Shown piece by piece: positions 35,922-48,372 of a stretch of DNA of 64,000 nucleotides. Within the stretch, counting starts at the first letter, position 1. Each line of letters begins with the position of its first letter. The position numbers were made by a program, and so were the translations under genes. Origin of the DNA: Saururus chinensis (taxonomy: Eukaryota > Streptophyta > Magnoliopsida > Piperales > Saururaceae); the NCBI GenBank assembly GCA_035235625.1, contig CP141143.1, positions 22,985,092-23,049,091 on the forward strand, given 5' to 3'. The notes under the pieces were generated by a model that saw nothing but the letters and a program-made list of their open reading frames with translations, was not told the DNA's origin and ran no database searches.

Positions 35922-37118
35922 CGCTCGCGTTTACCCGCTTTCTGCCTCGCTCACGTATAAGACAAAGACTTCCATGGCCCCAATTTAAACTCGATCCCGG
36001 ATAAGTTTTTTAGATTCCAATTCTACCCTTAGCACCCACATGATCTCAGTTTCTCCTCTTCCTCACTTCTTCGTTTCCTATCACTGAAACACGGGCACCA
36101 GACTTCCCCATCCTCCTTCCTCCACCTCCAGCGACGGCGGGCTTTTGACCCGAAAAAAAAACATGAAGGCAGTGGCTTTGGGACTGGGACTTCGGGTGTT
36201 CCAGCAGTGAAGCCATAAAGATGCCTTGCAGGAGCCACCAGCGCCTCCACTCTTATCCTTCTTGTGTTGCTTATGTTCCCGGATCCGTAGAGAGGTCAGG
36301 CGGCTGAGGAGGGGCAGTGGCGGATGCTTCAGGATAACATGGGCATCTCAGCCATGCTCCACCACATACCCGGTCATTCCCGGCGATGACCCTAGCAACT
36401 ACCCAAGCCTCGGCTCCTCTGCCTCCTCCCCTCCACCTCAACCTTGCCGGCTCAAACTCCAATGACTGCGGGGCAGAAATGGTGGTCTACAGCGGAGCTC
36501 ACTACCTATAGGCCAACAAGGGAAAGTTTGTCCAACACTCACGGCTCACCACATACGACGTTGTGCTCTGGTGGACGACAACACCCGCGCATGTATATCA
36601 ACTTCAATGATGTCGTCTACTCCACATAGCTCTGGAGGCCTTCTCGCCTCAGCATGCGGAATTGAGTCCAGTGGTGCTTTCGCCCAGGAGTTGAATACGA
36701 TGACATTATCTTCTACGACACACTAGATATGCATTGTTGCCTCTCCATCCCTGGCAGTGACACCACCTGGGTACTACATGATTGCGGTGTATGGCGAGCG
36801 CCTAGCAAGGGGCAATGGGTCAGGATCGAGTAATAGTTTACTGGCCACTAAGCCTATAAATTCCTATTCTTCGTGAAAGTGAGGTCTGGTGTCTGCCTTT
36901 AAAGGGTAGAGGAAGAAGTGGAAGTCTAGAGGGAGGATAGGAGGTCGTCTCTGCGTTTCAGGTACCGGAAACGAAGAAAATGAAGAGAAGCATAAACAGA
37001 AAACTGTGGTCAACAGCATTTATTAAGGGTAAAAGTGGAACATAAAAATAATGGGGAGAAGAAATTTATGATATGCAAAAGTTTTTTGTCCGAATCAAAA
37101 AGCGGGTAAACGCGAGCG
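35922..37118. mobile_element. TIR-bounded element carrying GC-rich gene-like DNA (MULE-like?)
   Basis: CGCTCGCGTTTACCCGCTTT at 35922-35941 is repeated exactly inverted at 37099-37118. Inside the ends there is weaker subterminal likeness (TTCTACCCTTAG and TTTTACCCTTAA). The interior at 36040-36970 is GC-rich, unlike its AT-rich surroundings, and gives broken frames, for example PGVEYDDIIFYDTLDM and SIPGSDTTWVLHDCG near 36690-36790. This pattern fits a captured gene fragment. The protein family was not recognised. No 9-bp duplication is visible at these borders (TGCTATGGC versus TATTAGCTG), so the superfamily stays open. Confidence 0.55.
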
Positions 37119-37956
37119 TATTAGCTGAATGGTAAACTTGCTCCAATCAGTCAGGCCGAGCCACTTTTAAAAATCATAGTTTTGATCCTCCTTCCCGCAT
37201 TAGTTATAATTGTTTGTAGATAAAAAAGATGTGTCAAGCACTAACCTTATTTATCCTTTGTTTTTGTATGCACTAAAAAAAACCACTTTTAGTGTCTGGT
37301 TCATAAACCGCTACTAAAAGTTTCAGCAGTAATATATATTTTGCCACCACAAGTCACCTTATTATATTTTCCTTTTTTAATATGAGCCGAGTATAAAAAA
37401 TTCTTTAGAAGCTTTAAATTTCAAGATCGATAGCGCACAAGTCACCTTACTATAAATATGGCAAATATTTTTTATGCTCCTTCTTTAATATGAACCAAGC
37501 ATAAAAAATACCTCGAAAGCATTGAATTTTAAGATCGATGGCGCCATTGATTTTGAAATCCAACGCTTCCTAAGCATTCTTTACATTCGGCTCATTGTCA
37601 GAGCAAAATATAAAAAATACTTATATAAATATGATATAGTGGTTGTCCATATGATCACCACTATTATTCATAAAAAATAGGTAAAACTATTAGTGGCTTT
37701 CTACCTTACTGCTGCTAAAATTGTTTTTCGATGTAATTTTTTTCTTAATTTTTATATATGACTTATAATTTCTAATATTATCAAAAAAGTTCCTACAACC
37801 TAATGAATTGTATCCATACACACTTCACATATAATTATAAATTTAAAACCACAATATTATTAATAATAAAGTACAAGATCTCAAAATAACCAAAGGTATT
37901 TGAAACAACTGTCTTCAAACAAGAAGCTTGTAAGTACAATAGTAAGAAATTGTCAC
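37119..37956. other. Intergenic, AT-rich; tandem-like ~110 bp blocks
   Basis: AATATGAGCCGAGTATAAAA at 37379 and AATATGAACCAAGCATAAAA near 37489 head two similar blocks, each continuing GCTTTAAATTTCAAGATCGA or GCATTGAATTTTAAGATCGA. No gene was seen. Confidence 0.5.
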
Positions 37957-38366
37957 TAAGGGTTCGTTTGTTTCGGCTGAATCTGAATATGAAAAGTTAT
38001 CTTAATTAGCTGAAAAGTTAATTATCTGATTTAGCTGAATCTGAAACTGAATTAGCTAATCTGAAACTAAATTTGGAGCTGAATTTAAATCAGAATCAAG
38101 AGATGTTTATAAACTGGTTAGGTCCGTTTGTTTCAACACGCTTTGAACGTATGATTCTGGAAAAGGCTTAACATGCATTTACGTCTCTTTTTGTTGATCT
38201 TTGTGCCAAGGATATAAGATGCTTCACTTATAGGTTTCATTTCAAAGTAGGTATTGAATCACTCCTTATTCCTTAACAGGGGGTTAGTCATTGTGGATTT
38301 TAGAATAATAGATTTAGAATATAGAATTTTAGAATCTAATCCAAATTCATGGATTTAATCTGCTAG

Positions 38367-38564
<198 letters not shown>

Positions 38565-39207
38565 TGAGCCTGATTGCGCTTAGCTTGTTCCCTTTCTCCT
38601 TGTGATTAGCTCCTGCTCATTATTATGTCTTGACTGCTTCTGTTGTTGCTCTGTTTGAAATGTGGTTACCACAAACGTAATTCAGATTTGCTTCGACTGA
38701 AAAATGTGAACCAGTTTATGAACTATAGACACAAACTTGGGTTTAATGGCTATCTATTTCTATTGTTGGGAAAAGTCATAAAAACACATTATTTTATTTA
38801 TTTTAAAAAATAGCAATCTTACATATAGCTATATTCATATTACAATTCCAGTAGCCTAAGTTTATTTATATTTTACAATTATGGAACATTGGATGCGAGA
38901 GCAGCATCATTTTCCCACCACTTTCATTCTCATCTCCTATTTAAGGTCCAGGTACATCTACACTTGAATATAGTTTCAGATTTCGAACCAGGAGGTGAGA
39001 TTCAGAGATGCACACTACTGTACTTTCAATATAATAAACACACTTGATAAATTACATTGATTGTGTAGGTTTTATGTCAATATTTCCAAAAAACATGGTA
39101 TCATTCGCTCTGACATAAGATAATTGTCACATCTATAGCCATAAGGAGTCATAGCACTATGATGTATTACCTTTTCTGTACCCAAATACTGAACTATGTT
39201 ATCATGT

Positions 39208-40285
39208 TCAAACTAGCTTAAAAGAGCAATCTCCTGAAACAACAAGTGGTGGCATGTCCAAAGACTGTTCATGCCAATCTAGCCTACTGTCACTATCAAT
39301 GCCATAGATCCTCTTTATGTGGAATTTCTTCCCTAGGTTGATCACTTCTTTGAACTGCCCTGTCTTGAAGCCATCGGTAACCAGCCCCAGAGAATTGCTT
39401 GGTTCCTATTTTAATTTTAGGAGCATCAATCTCCTCAGCCAACGCGTCTGCGGCTGAGGATGTCCTCGTCACTGGAGAGGGAGGAGCACTGTAGCTTTTG
39501 TACTTGGTTTTTGACTGTGGAGACTTGTTAAGTGTTCTAATGATTGCTTCCCATTTTGGGATAGGCTTTGTGTCCTCTTCTCCCAGTACATTCCCAGCAT
39601 TTAGGGGGACTACCTCTTGAAAACTGCAAACATGAAGTTGCAAAAAATGTGGACAAGAAAAAACTGGTAAATTAGCAATTAATTGAAGGCAACTGTGATA
39701 TTGTTACTAGGTTCATGTGCAGTTAATGCAATTTAAAAGTTACTTACCCGAGAATGTACATATCAACTGGCTCATTTGTACATAGCCATTCATCAATCTC
39801 AAGATCCTCCTGAGAAACTCAGCAATCATGCATAGTGTACAGTGGTTTTGGATCCAACAACATCTAGAGTAACTTCTAAATTTTCTAAACGAAGGAGATC
39901 AGAAGTTACTGAAATATTAAAGAAAAAATATCACATGATAAATTTGATGTAGGTAGAATTCTTTTCGTTTTTTTTATAAATTTGAAATGATGTGACAATC
40001 ATTTCAAATTTTAGCAAGCTAAGTTACAGTCAATTGACAAAATGAAACAACAGGTGGTCAACAGTTACCTGCATCTCGGTTTGGAACAACAGGATTGGGT
40101 ACCCTGTACTCTGTCAATCTCATTCCAACCTACACTTCTTGCATCTTTAAACAACAAAAAAGAACAAACTCATTGTTTGGGAAGAACGATAATTCATTCT
40201 CAGTGTCGACTTCATCTTCACTGAATTCATGCACCTTAGGCTTAATGTTGAGCCATTTCTTCACCACAATTGCAGGCCAAAAAGG
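39208..40285 (-). pseudogene. Truncated type I inositol-polyphosphate 5-phosphatase
   Basis: Minus-strand exon pieces, in order: PFWPAIVVKKWLNIKPKV with EFSEDEVDTENE (from 40285 to about 40191), EDLEIDEWLCTNEPVDMYIL (about 39820-39755, then a GTAAGT donor), FQEVVPLNAGNVLGEEDTKP through PKWEAIIRTLNKS and YKSYSAPPSPVTRTSSAADA (39624 to about 39420). After a frameshift comes FKEVINLGKKFHIKRIYGID with DSRLDWHEQSLD (to 39208). These match the N-terminal half of plant type I 5-phosphatases (IP5P1/2 type), which dephosphorylate inositol phosphates and phosphoinositides. The catalytic C-terminal half and the TWNVGG exon are absent. The frameshift and missing exons make it a broken copy. Confidence 0.85.
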
Positions 40286-40793
40286 CTGCAAATATATGAA
40301 TTAAAACAAATTGCTGATCGTAACAACTATAATTGAAAAGGCAAACCAAAACACAAAAAGCAAGAACTGTTAGGCACTAAATGTATGCATGGGAACGCTT
40401 TGCTTTCCTGGTTCTCATCGTTGCTTGACAGCACACTGAAGATTGAAATCCAATACAATTTAGTGAGGGAGAAACTCAACCAAAGTCATGACTGCAACTC
40501 TACCACAATTACATATTTATATCTAAACTAGACAATTATTCTTCAGATAGACTTCCCAAACCATCCTAAGAACACACAGTCTGATGGAAACCGCCACTAA
40601 GTTCTGAGAAAGTAGATGCAAGGCTAGCAAGAAGAGGAGAACCGGTTGTAGGCAGAAACAGAAAGGACAAAAAAGTGATGAACTATTGAACGGGATTCCA
40701 TTCCTCCCTCTTGTAGATTACTGGACCATCTCAATTGGTAGGTGTTGAAAAATGTCTAGGAAGCCATTGAAAATTCAAATTATCAGCCTAAAC

Positions 40794-41570
40794 TCAAAAA
40801 ATAAAAAACATTATATACGTGCATGTAAATTTGTTAGAAAATTTTAGTGGGCAGTAATCTCTCCAAATCTCGAAGCTCACAAGCAAATAAATCTCAACAA
40901 AGTTTTCTGCACTATCGAACAATTGATGCAATAGTATAAGAAGCTGAGCTAGTGAGCTACTGAAAATTGAAACCAAAACAATCAACAAGCAATAACATGA
41001 GGAAAGAATAACTGGGTCTAAAATTTGAAGCATAGTGCCCAACAGGAGGGAAGCAGGGGAGACGAAGAAGAGCAATTGACTTCTAAATCTGAAAGGAAGC
41101 ACTTGCCTGAGACAATAGCATAGGTAAGCCGGGTTTTTCCAAGTGGGTGGATGACGATGGCTCAAGGGAGCAGCTACACCGGCTGGGTTGGGCGGTCAGG
41201 GTGGTTGGACAGAAATATACCCTCTCCAATTTTTGCCTTCAATTTCCCCGAGTCCTGCAGAGAGGTTCCCGGAACCGTCTACGGTGAGCGACGGCTTTCC
41301 GAAATGGCGGTGAATCCGGCGTGGAAAGAGAAGCTAGACTCTGCTCCTTCATGCAGTTCTTCGATCGGCAGGAACAACGATTCGATGGGGAGATGAGACA
41401 ATGACGGAGATGACGAGGGGGAAGACTAGGTTCGTATAAAGGGCCGTTGGATACCATGGATGATTTGCAGGAGGCTTCAACTATGGAGGTATAAATGGTA
41501 GGCGAGGGATGGAAGAGGGGAAGGAGGCGGGGATGGAAATCGCGATGGATTTTCAGCAAATCAACTGGCA
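40794..41570 (-). other. GC-richer leader-like DNA upstream of the 5-phosphatase fragment
   Basis: Minus-strand frames at 41165-40794 and 41571-41239 are open but lack recognisable domains. Composition changes from AT-rich to mixed at 41150-41560. By position this may be the captured promoter and 5' leader of the 5-phosphatase gene. No conserved start exon could be identified. Confidence 0.3.
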
Positions 41571-41735
41571 AAACCCGTCTTATTTCCTGGCCAAAATTAA
41601 TAACGTGAGCTTACTTTTCAACTTAATAAGCTTAGAAATAAGTTTCAAACAAACAACCTTATAAGTAGGCTTTTACCTGACTTATAAGATACTTAATCAG
41701 ATAAGCGCTGATTAAGGTAAACAAACAGACCCTAA

Positions 41736-43045
41736 GTCTATTACTCATGACGAAAGTATTTTATATAAATAAGGAAGCAAAATGGTTGTCTTGACTTCTC
41801 GGCTTCTTGATCATACTTTCTACTGGATTTCAAATGGTTTAGGGAGATAGCCCAGGGAAATTGGTCACTGATAATATTCCTCTGTGCTGCTACCAAGGTG
41901 GACCATGCTGACAGGTATGCACCTTTGGAGCTTTTGAAGCATCATTTTCCATCTTCCTTACCTTGGCCCATGCACCCCGATGAATTAGTGTCCATGAATG
42001 AGAAACCCTATTACGTTCATGTGGATCTTCACATGGTCTAGGCATGTCTAGGAAGGTCAATGGAAAGCCATATTCAACTTCCTCTTGGTTGGGATTAAAT
42101 TTATCGCTTTGACTCTTGAACTTGTTTTAACTTGTCATTTAACATAAAAAGCATATCAAAGTTTAAACTTAAACTTCTATTCAACATCCTTCAAATTAAA
42201 AGAGAATCAATTTAAAGAGCAATGTGTAACAGAATCCACAAGACAAAATATTATGTTGCATACAATTTCAATACTTTAGAAATGGAAGATAGACTTAGAG
42301 TTTCAAGTCCTGGTGGCAGCCTTAATCAATAAAACATCGCATGATATACAATTTGAGAGGAAATTTATCTTAAATGAAAAAATGCACTTATACTTTTTCA
42401 TCAACCAGAAATTGTTCTAATGTATATTCACACCTCTTCATATGCACAACAACTACATTTTTACTAACTTTATATCGTGTTTGTGTGCTAGTAATATGCA
42501 CTAGTGTAACTATACAAAACATAGAGAAATCATGAGATAAAAAACCTCTAAAGTTGACCTGATAATTTTTCTTCTAGCGATTAAAGCCTTCTACTGCCAC
42601 TGAGAGTTTAATATCTATCTAGATAGAGATAGTAAATTACTTGATTATCTCTAGTTTGATTATCTTAGAAAGTTAAAGATTACTAGTTCTAGTTTTTATG
42701 GGCATGAATTTCTATCAAGCAACGAAAATGGCAAAATTATGTCTCTACGCATTTATAATTATTCTATTAAGTAATCAAACTATAAAAGATGCAAGAACAC
42801 ATAAAGATTTACCATGAAAAATATCAACTATAGTAAAAAATTATGACAATCACTCTTAACCTAAAATAAATATTTTAGATAGTATAACACTATATAGACA
42901 CAAGCAAACCACCAACCTTTTTTATTAATTATAACCCAAAACTTCTTTTACTTAGATCTCTTTCTTTTGTTCAGATTTCAATAACTTTCATATGAGGTGT
43001 TTGAGGAGTGATAGTAGTTGTATATATTCAAAATCTCGCTATTAT
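41736..43045. other. Intergenic; one unidentified coding-like stretch
   Basis: Between about 41810 and 42040 one plus frame is open for ~75 codons, including CAATKVDHADRYAPLELLKH and LPWPMHPDELVSMNEKPYYV. The residue make-up is protein-like, but I recognise no family, and it is bounded by stops. The remainder (42040-43045) is AT-rich without features. Confidence 0.35.
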
Positions 43046-43445
43046 TGGTCTCCTCCTCCAAATGACACTTTTAAATTCCTTGATGGAGCATTCAACCAGA
43101 ATTCTAAAGAGGAAGGAGTGGCGGTTGTGGTTAGGGATTCAAGTGAAATTCTTTGAGTTTGTTTCTATTATTTTACTAGTATTGTGGTTAATGCTTTTGG
43201 GGCAAAGCTCGTTGAAAATACCATTTAAATTGTGTCTTAAGTGATTTTTGAAGGAAATTCTCTTAATGTTATTCAACATTTAACATTTTAAGTAAAGGGA
43301 GACAAAGGCAATGAAATCGGGTCAGTTAACATATTGCTAGTTACAATATTATCTTACCTTTCCTCTTATCATTTCAATCATGTGTTTAGGCAAGCTAATG
43401 AGTCAACTCATTCTCTAGCCAGTTATGCTCTTCTCAAAAAGTCAA
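43046..43445 (+). pseudogene. Degenerate RNase H-like domain (LINE-derived, RVT_3 type)
   Basis: The frame from 43046 reads WSPPPNDTFKFLDGAFNQNS, then EEGVAVVVRDSSEIL, a stop, then IVVNAFGAKLVEN. Further pieces are VIFEGNSLNVIQHL and HVFRQANESTHSLASYAL. The order W-x-P-P, D-G-A, V-V-R-D, A-x-x-E, F-E-G-D-S and H-V-x-R-x-A-N-x-x-A-H is that of the plant RNase H-like domain found at the end of many LINE polyproteins. The catalytic aspartate of EGDS is N here, and stops and frameshifts are present. No flanking reverse transcriptase was seen. Confidence 0.7.
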
Positions 43446-46431
43446 GCGCCTTATAGAGAGATTGTTGTCCTCTCTTCTTCAGTACTCCAATTAGCTTCTT
43501 CTTTCTTAATGTTATGTTGGCTTTATTTTTGTACAAAAAAAGAAAAAAGAAACTGCTTTAATTTAACAAATTGGGTTGCCTATTTCCTTCTTCCAATTTA
43601 TACAAATAGTGCATCCCAGTCGTGCAGTTGTAACTGATAATGTTATTATTATCACCCAACTTTCCTTATTGAGGTCACGTATTATAGACGACATCTTGTT
43701 CAAAATACTTTAGAGTTCACATGCCACAGTAGGAAGTCAATTATTATGGCTAAAATAATTACTCTCAAGGCGTGGCTTTCAGCCGATTGACTAGCAATGC
43801 ACGTAATTGAGGATGAAAATTGTTTACATCATCACATCTTAATCACTGCTTGTAAATTGATTGGGTGCTACCTTGTGCCATTTTTTTGTTATCATCCTTG
43901 GTTTAGTTATATGAAAACTGGTTCGGAAGATGTTACTCTAGAGAATGACGCTTGGATCGATAACTGCGACAAGGCAACGGTCGGTCGGAACGTGCGTTAT
44001 AGGCCAAGTCTGATCATATTTGATGTGTCCAACTGCAATACAACAGCCAAAATCATATTGTCTTCTCTCAATGGGAAATTTAGAAGCAACAACCAACTTC
44101 CCACATGATTCACTGCCATTTCACATCATCCATTAAGCTACTCAGACTTTGGATTTGGCCTCTGGAAGAGCGACAGAGCCGTGTAACTGAAGAGGAAGAT
44201 ATTTAGATGGGAACAACAAAGAATGTTTGAAGATCTCTAACTGGGTTTATGTACACATTAACGCACATTACTATTGATGTATGAAACCTGTCTCAATCAT
44301 ACGAGTCAAAGGCTAGACACGATTTCTTCGTTTCTAAATTTCAAACACCAATAGCATTCAATGGGGGTGCTGAGACTGCGGGGAGGGGTGACGCAGTGCT
44401 TCTCTTTTAAATGGGTATGTAGGGCAATAATGCAGACAAAGTGTGTTATAAAATGCAAGCGATGAGCATTGACCTTGGAAGTGTCAACTATGGGGGTTCC
44501 TTTTCCGTGGTTCTAACCTCATTTATTTAAGGCACCGTTTCCTATCATACGAGTTTCTACACTGCACCAAATATATTCAACTCATAAGGGAGAATTATAC
44601 GGGGAGCACATGGAAGCATAGGGGGAGCCCGGGAATTAAGGTATACTGAAAACATATTCAACTCATAAGGGGGAATTATTAGTGATATAAACTACTCTTT
44701 AACTCTTTAGAGAGAAAAAAATTAGACGGTGATCGCATTAAAATATGAGAAATAGGTTCCCCATCTTTGGCAAGCGATGGCTAACATGAAATACACAAGA
44801 TTTCGGCTTTGTCATGTGATGCTTAGTGCTGGTGTGGTCCCTTAAATTCACTTTATACTCACATGCAAATTAACTTAGCACCCCACCATGTAAAAGAGAT
44901 GCGTCTACGAGTGGAAACTATGTTCTATATTAGTACTTCTATTTGATTTTTTAAAATAAATTAAATTTTAATTTTTTAAAAATAGAATTATTAATATGAG
45001 ACCGATGAAGTATAAAAAAGTAGAAAAATAGCTATGTATTATGACATTTTTTTGGCACTAAGCCATGCATTTTGACATGTAGCTATTAATATACATTGCT
45101 TATGTTTCAATATCCTCTTCGTGTAACTTATTTTACATGTGGATATAAATAAGGGGAGGACTACATGTTAGATCATTATTGTTTCTCAATAGCTTAACAC
45201 ATGTTAATATATATTATAAATATTTTAAATTTTTTATTCCAAGTACAATACCTTCTAGTAAAGGGGTTCGATTTTGTCTTTTGAATAATGCTATGTATGC
45301 TCACCATACACAGGCACATTTGGGGTAAGCTCACCCTACACATTGATGTTAACATGATGTAAACATTTTTGTGTGAGAACGTAGTTAGAATTGTTTTTCA
45401 GAGTAAGTAACAAGCGTCCGTGCTTTTCAGCTTTAGGAGGAAGTATCTAGTAGAACTGTTCTACCATGTACATATTTAAACACGTAAATCAAAATTTATG
45501 TCTTGTCTTACTCACTTGTGAACACCTACAAATTGATTAAAGTTGTCACTCATCAAAAAGACATATATACCACATGGACCATACAAAGGTCCCCCCCCCC
45601 CCTAATAATTTTTCTAACTTTAAGGGGGCAGATTTATTTTTATGCTCCTCTATTACCTTCACGGCATGATTGAAATTGTGTGGCCAACATGCATTGGGCT
45701 GCATATGCTCCCGACGTACGTTTGTAGGACTGTTTTTTATTGTTTCTTTCATTTTGAGAAATGCTAATCTCACATATGCAAAGTAATCCGCAACATGATT
45801 AGCCTCTCTGTGTACATGTTAAAATGTAACTGAATGGAATTAAAATAGTAATTGCCTGATTTGTTGAACTGTGCTTGGGGTTCGATCCAAAGAATGTCAC
45901 AGCAAGGTTTTTGCAGAACGATGAGTCGATGATGACGAGGGTCATGCGAGACGCCTATCAAGTGAAAGTCACTTAATTGAGAGATCAAAATTATTTGGTG
46001 CTCCAGGAATGCCAATTTATTTTTATTTTTTAATTAATTTTTAAAATCTATAGCATGCACATTAACACCCATAAGTGCATATGAAAATTTACATATGTTA
46101 GCAGGTGAAAGTTAAGAATAACTCTCGGAAGATATTTCGGAAGTAAATAATTTCTTCATCATCCAACAAACTGAAAACCATTTAAGGGGGTGCGCAGGGG
46201 GTAAGCCTCAGCTACTAGGGAGGAGGTTGAGCCCATAACTCAAGGCAATGGCTCCAGAAAGAGCCCATGATCACCTCTCATTCTCTGAACTCTGAGGATA
46301 ATCTTTGCAGCCCCGCTAGTAAAGAGCATAGCAACGGCAAGCCGTAAATCATCCCGCAACAAGTTAAAATTCCCAATTACTAATTTAATTCTTAACATAT
46401 ACCTATATATATATATATATATATATATTAA
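43446..46431. other. Intergenic, no gene recognised
   Basis: The longest frame (43797-44108, +, 103 codons) has no recognisable domain. ATATTCAACTCATAAGGG occurs twice, at about 44574 and 44651. A MITE-like piece (TTCTATTTGATTTTTTAAAA to ATTATTAATATGAGACC) is at 44935-45005, and a run of 13 C at 45589-45602. A (TA)n run lies at about 46405-46429. Confidence 0.5.
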
Positions 46432-46640
46432 AATATTTTTTCTGTCTTATATTAATAGTTCCATTTGAAAAAAAAAATAATTTATATTAATAACTTTATC
46501 TTGTTAAATTTAATTGGTTAGGTACTTTAAAAAAAATATCACAAGCTTATTTTTTATATTCTTACATGTAAGTTTTATAATTTAATAAAAGCTATTATTT
46601 TTTTAACTGTAGCTATTAATATTAATAAGACAAGGGAGTA
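46432..46640. mobile_element. Stowaway-like MITE, about 209 bp
   Basis: The left end reads CTGTCTTATATTAATAGTT and the right end, read inward, TACTCCCTTGTCTTATTAAT and ATTAATAGCT. TACTCCCT termini and TA targets fit Tc1/mariner-type Stowaway elements. The interior is AT-rich with no frame. The left outer bases are degraded, so that border is approximate. Confidence 0.65.
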
Positions 46641-48282
46641 CCTTTGGATTTCATATGAACCACATAACGTCCGCAAAGTCTGCAGCACATGCTTTCACTA
46701 GTCAGCTGTTCATCACTCATCAGATAAGATATTCTAACGAATCTTGTACAGAGTACCCAGGGGCAGGCTAAAAATATAAACTTGTCATACAACGTTACTT
46801 CTGATTGAAAGACTAAAAAGAAAGGGACCTACAGCTCCCTATTAGGGTCCCCATTACCAGGGTCTTCTTTGAAATGGGTCCCAGGTTGGCGGGCCCATAC
46901 ATTGGCCACACTTAGCCTGAGCGAAATACTAAAAATGCTTAAGTGACGTTAATTTTTATACGTCATGAATCTCCTTCATCATCCAAGCCCAGTCGGGCTC
47001 ATTTTTGTGGACTGACTAATTAACCATGTTTAAACGATGAAGTAGGTTTTTGGTGTATTAAATTTAACATCAATGTAGCATTACTTTGTGAAATATACAT
47101 AAAATGGACGCTATTGAGGCCATTAACGGTACTTTCATCATTTGTTTTTCACTTTGAACCATGAAATATACAAGGCTTCGGTAAAGGTTAAAACCAGGCG
47201 TGAGCCAAAAATGAGTCTAATTTCTTTAGACCAGGTGCAGCAATGGCCTTTTGCTTTTATGTATATAGCCTCTAATATTCGTCCATTCCTCCCTGTTAAA
47301 TGGCTTACCCTTGCTCACCGTTACTGTGAGTGCTGATATAGGGTGCTAGGTATTGACAGCCATGGGATTAAAATCCAACAGCTGGCAGGTGCTGTATATC
47401 AAATCTTTGCTTGTTGATTATATTCTTTTTGTCTAATATTAATAATTATATTTAAAAAATAATAATTGATATTTTAAAAAAAGAAAAATAAGCTTATCAT
47501 TTTTTTAAGAACCTAATTATTTAAATAAAATAAAATAAATTTATTAATATAGAACAAAATTTTCTATTAAATAAAGTTATTAATACGAGAAGAAAAAAAA
47601 AATATAATTTCAGCCGTTAATTGAACTATAAAAATAACAAAGACTTTAAATCTAGAAGGTCTGAAACTTTACGTACCCGGGGGCCACATGCCAAATGGAA
47701 CCCTATTTGGTAGGCCTCTTCTTTAAAGGTGTAAACCCAATGAAAGCGTTCGCATATGGTCACCACTGTGAGCGCTCTAAAGGGGTGATTTCCTCCACAA
47801 GCAAGGTCCCACTGTAACAGGCTAACCTTCTAAGGCCCACATTCATAGCTTCGACCTTTAGGCCCATCTTATTAGGCTACAGTACAAAGGTCACCTTAGT
47901 GGGAGTTTTTATAAAAACAAGCCCAGTGGGATTTCACAAAACCTAACTTTTTGAATTTTCTCTCTGTACCACATTAATGGTCCTAATTACAAAATCAAAA
48001 TGAAATTAATTTTAATTTATTTTGGTTTTTTCAATGGGACTATTAAAATAAGATAGCGAGAGTATATTGTAGACCTACCTAGTCCGTGGTTGGTAGCGGG
48101 ATGGATTTTCACGGGTGACCTAAGTTGTAGGATTTCATGACCTATAGTAGTATAATAGTTTGATTACATGCACATTGCAAATGCTTAATATTGTAAAATT
48201 CTCTAGATCATGGACAACTGTAATAATTTTAGGACAGTGTCCATTGCTGGATGCGTATCAAGTGAGATGATTACTATGACAT
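46641..48282. other. Intergenic, no gene; one further MITE remnant
   Basis: 47425-47600 holds TTTGTCTAATATTAATAATT and, near its right end, AAAGTTATTAATACGAGAAG, a degraded relative of the MITE at 46432-46640. The rest is unremarkable AT-rich DNA with short frames. Confidence 0.5.
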
Positions 48283-48372
48283 ATCCTATTTGTCTTATAT
48301 TAATAACTTTATTTGATTTTTTAAAATAAATTAATTTTAAAAAAATTAAATATAATTATTAATTTAGGATAA
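48283..48372. mobile_element. Short MITE remnant, about 90 bp
   Basis: ATCCTATTTGTCTTATATTA on the left and AATTATTAATTTAGGAT on the right form imperfect inverted ends. Same family as 46432-46640 and the pieces at 21975, 23085, 34015, 44935 and 47425. Confidence 0.55.
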
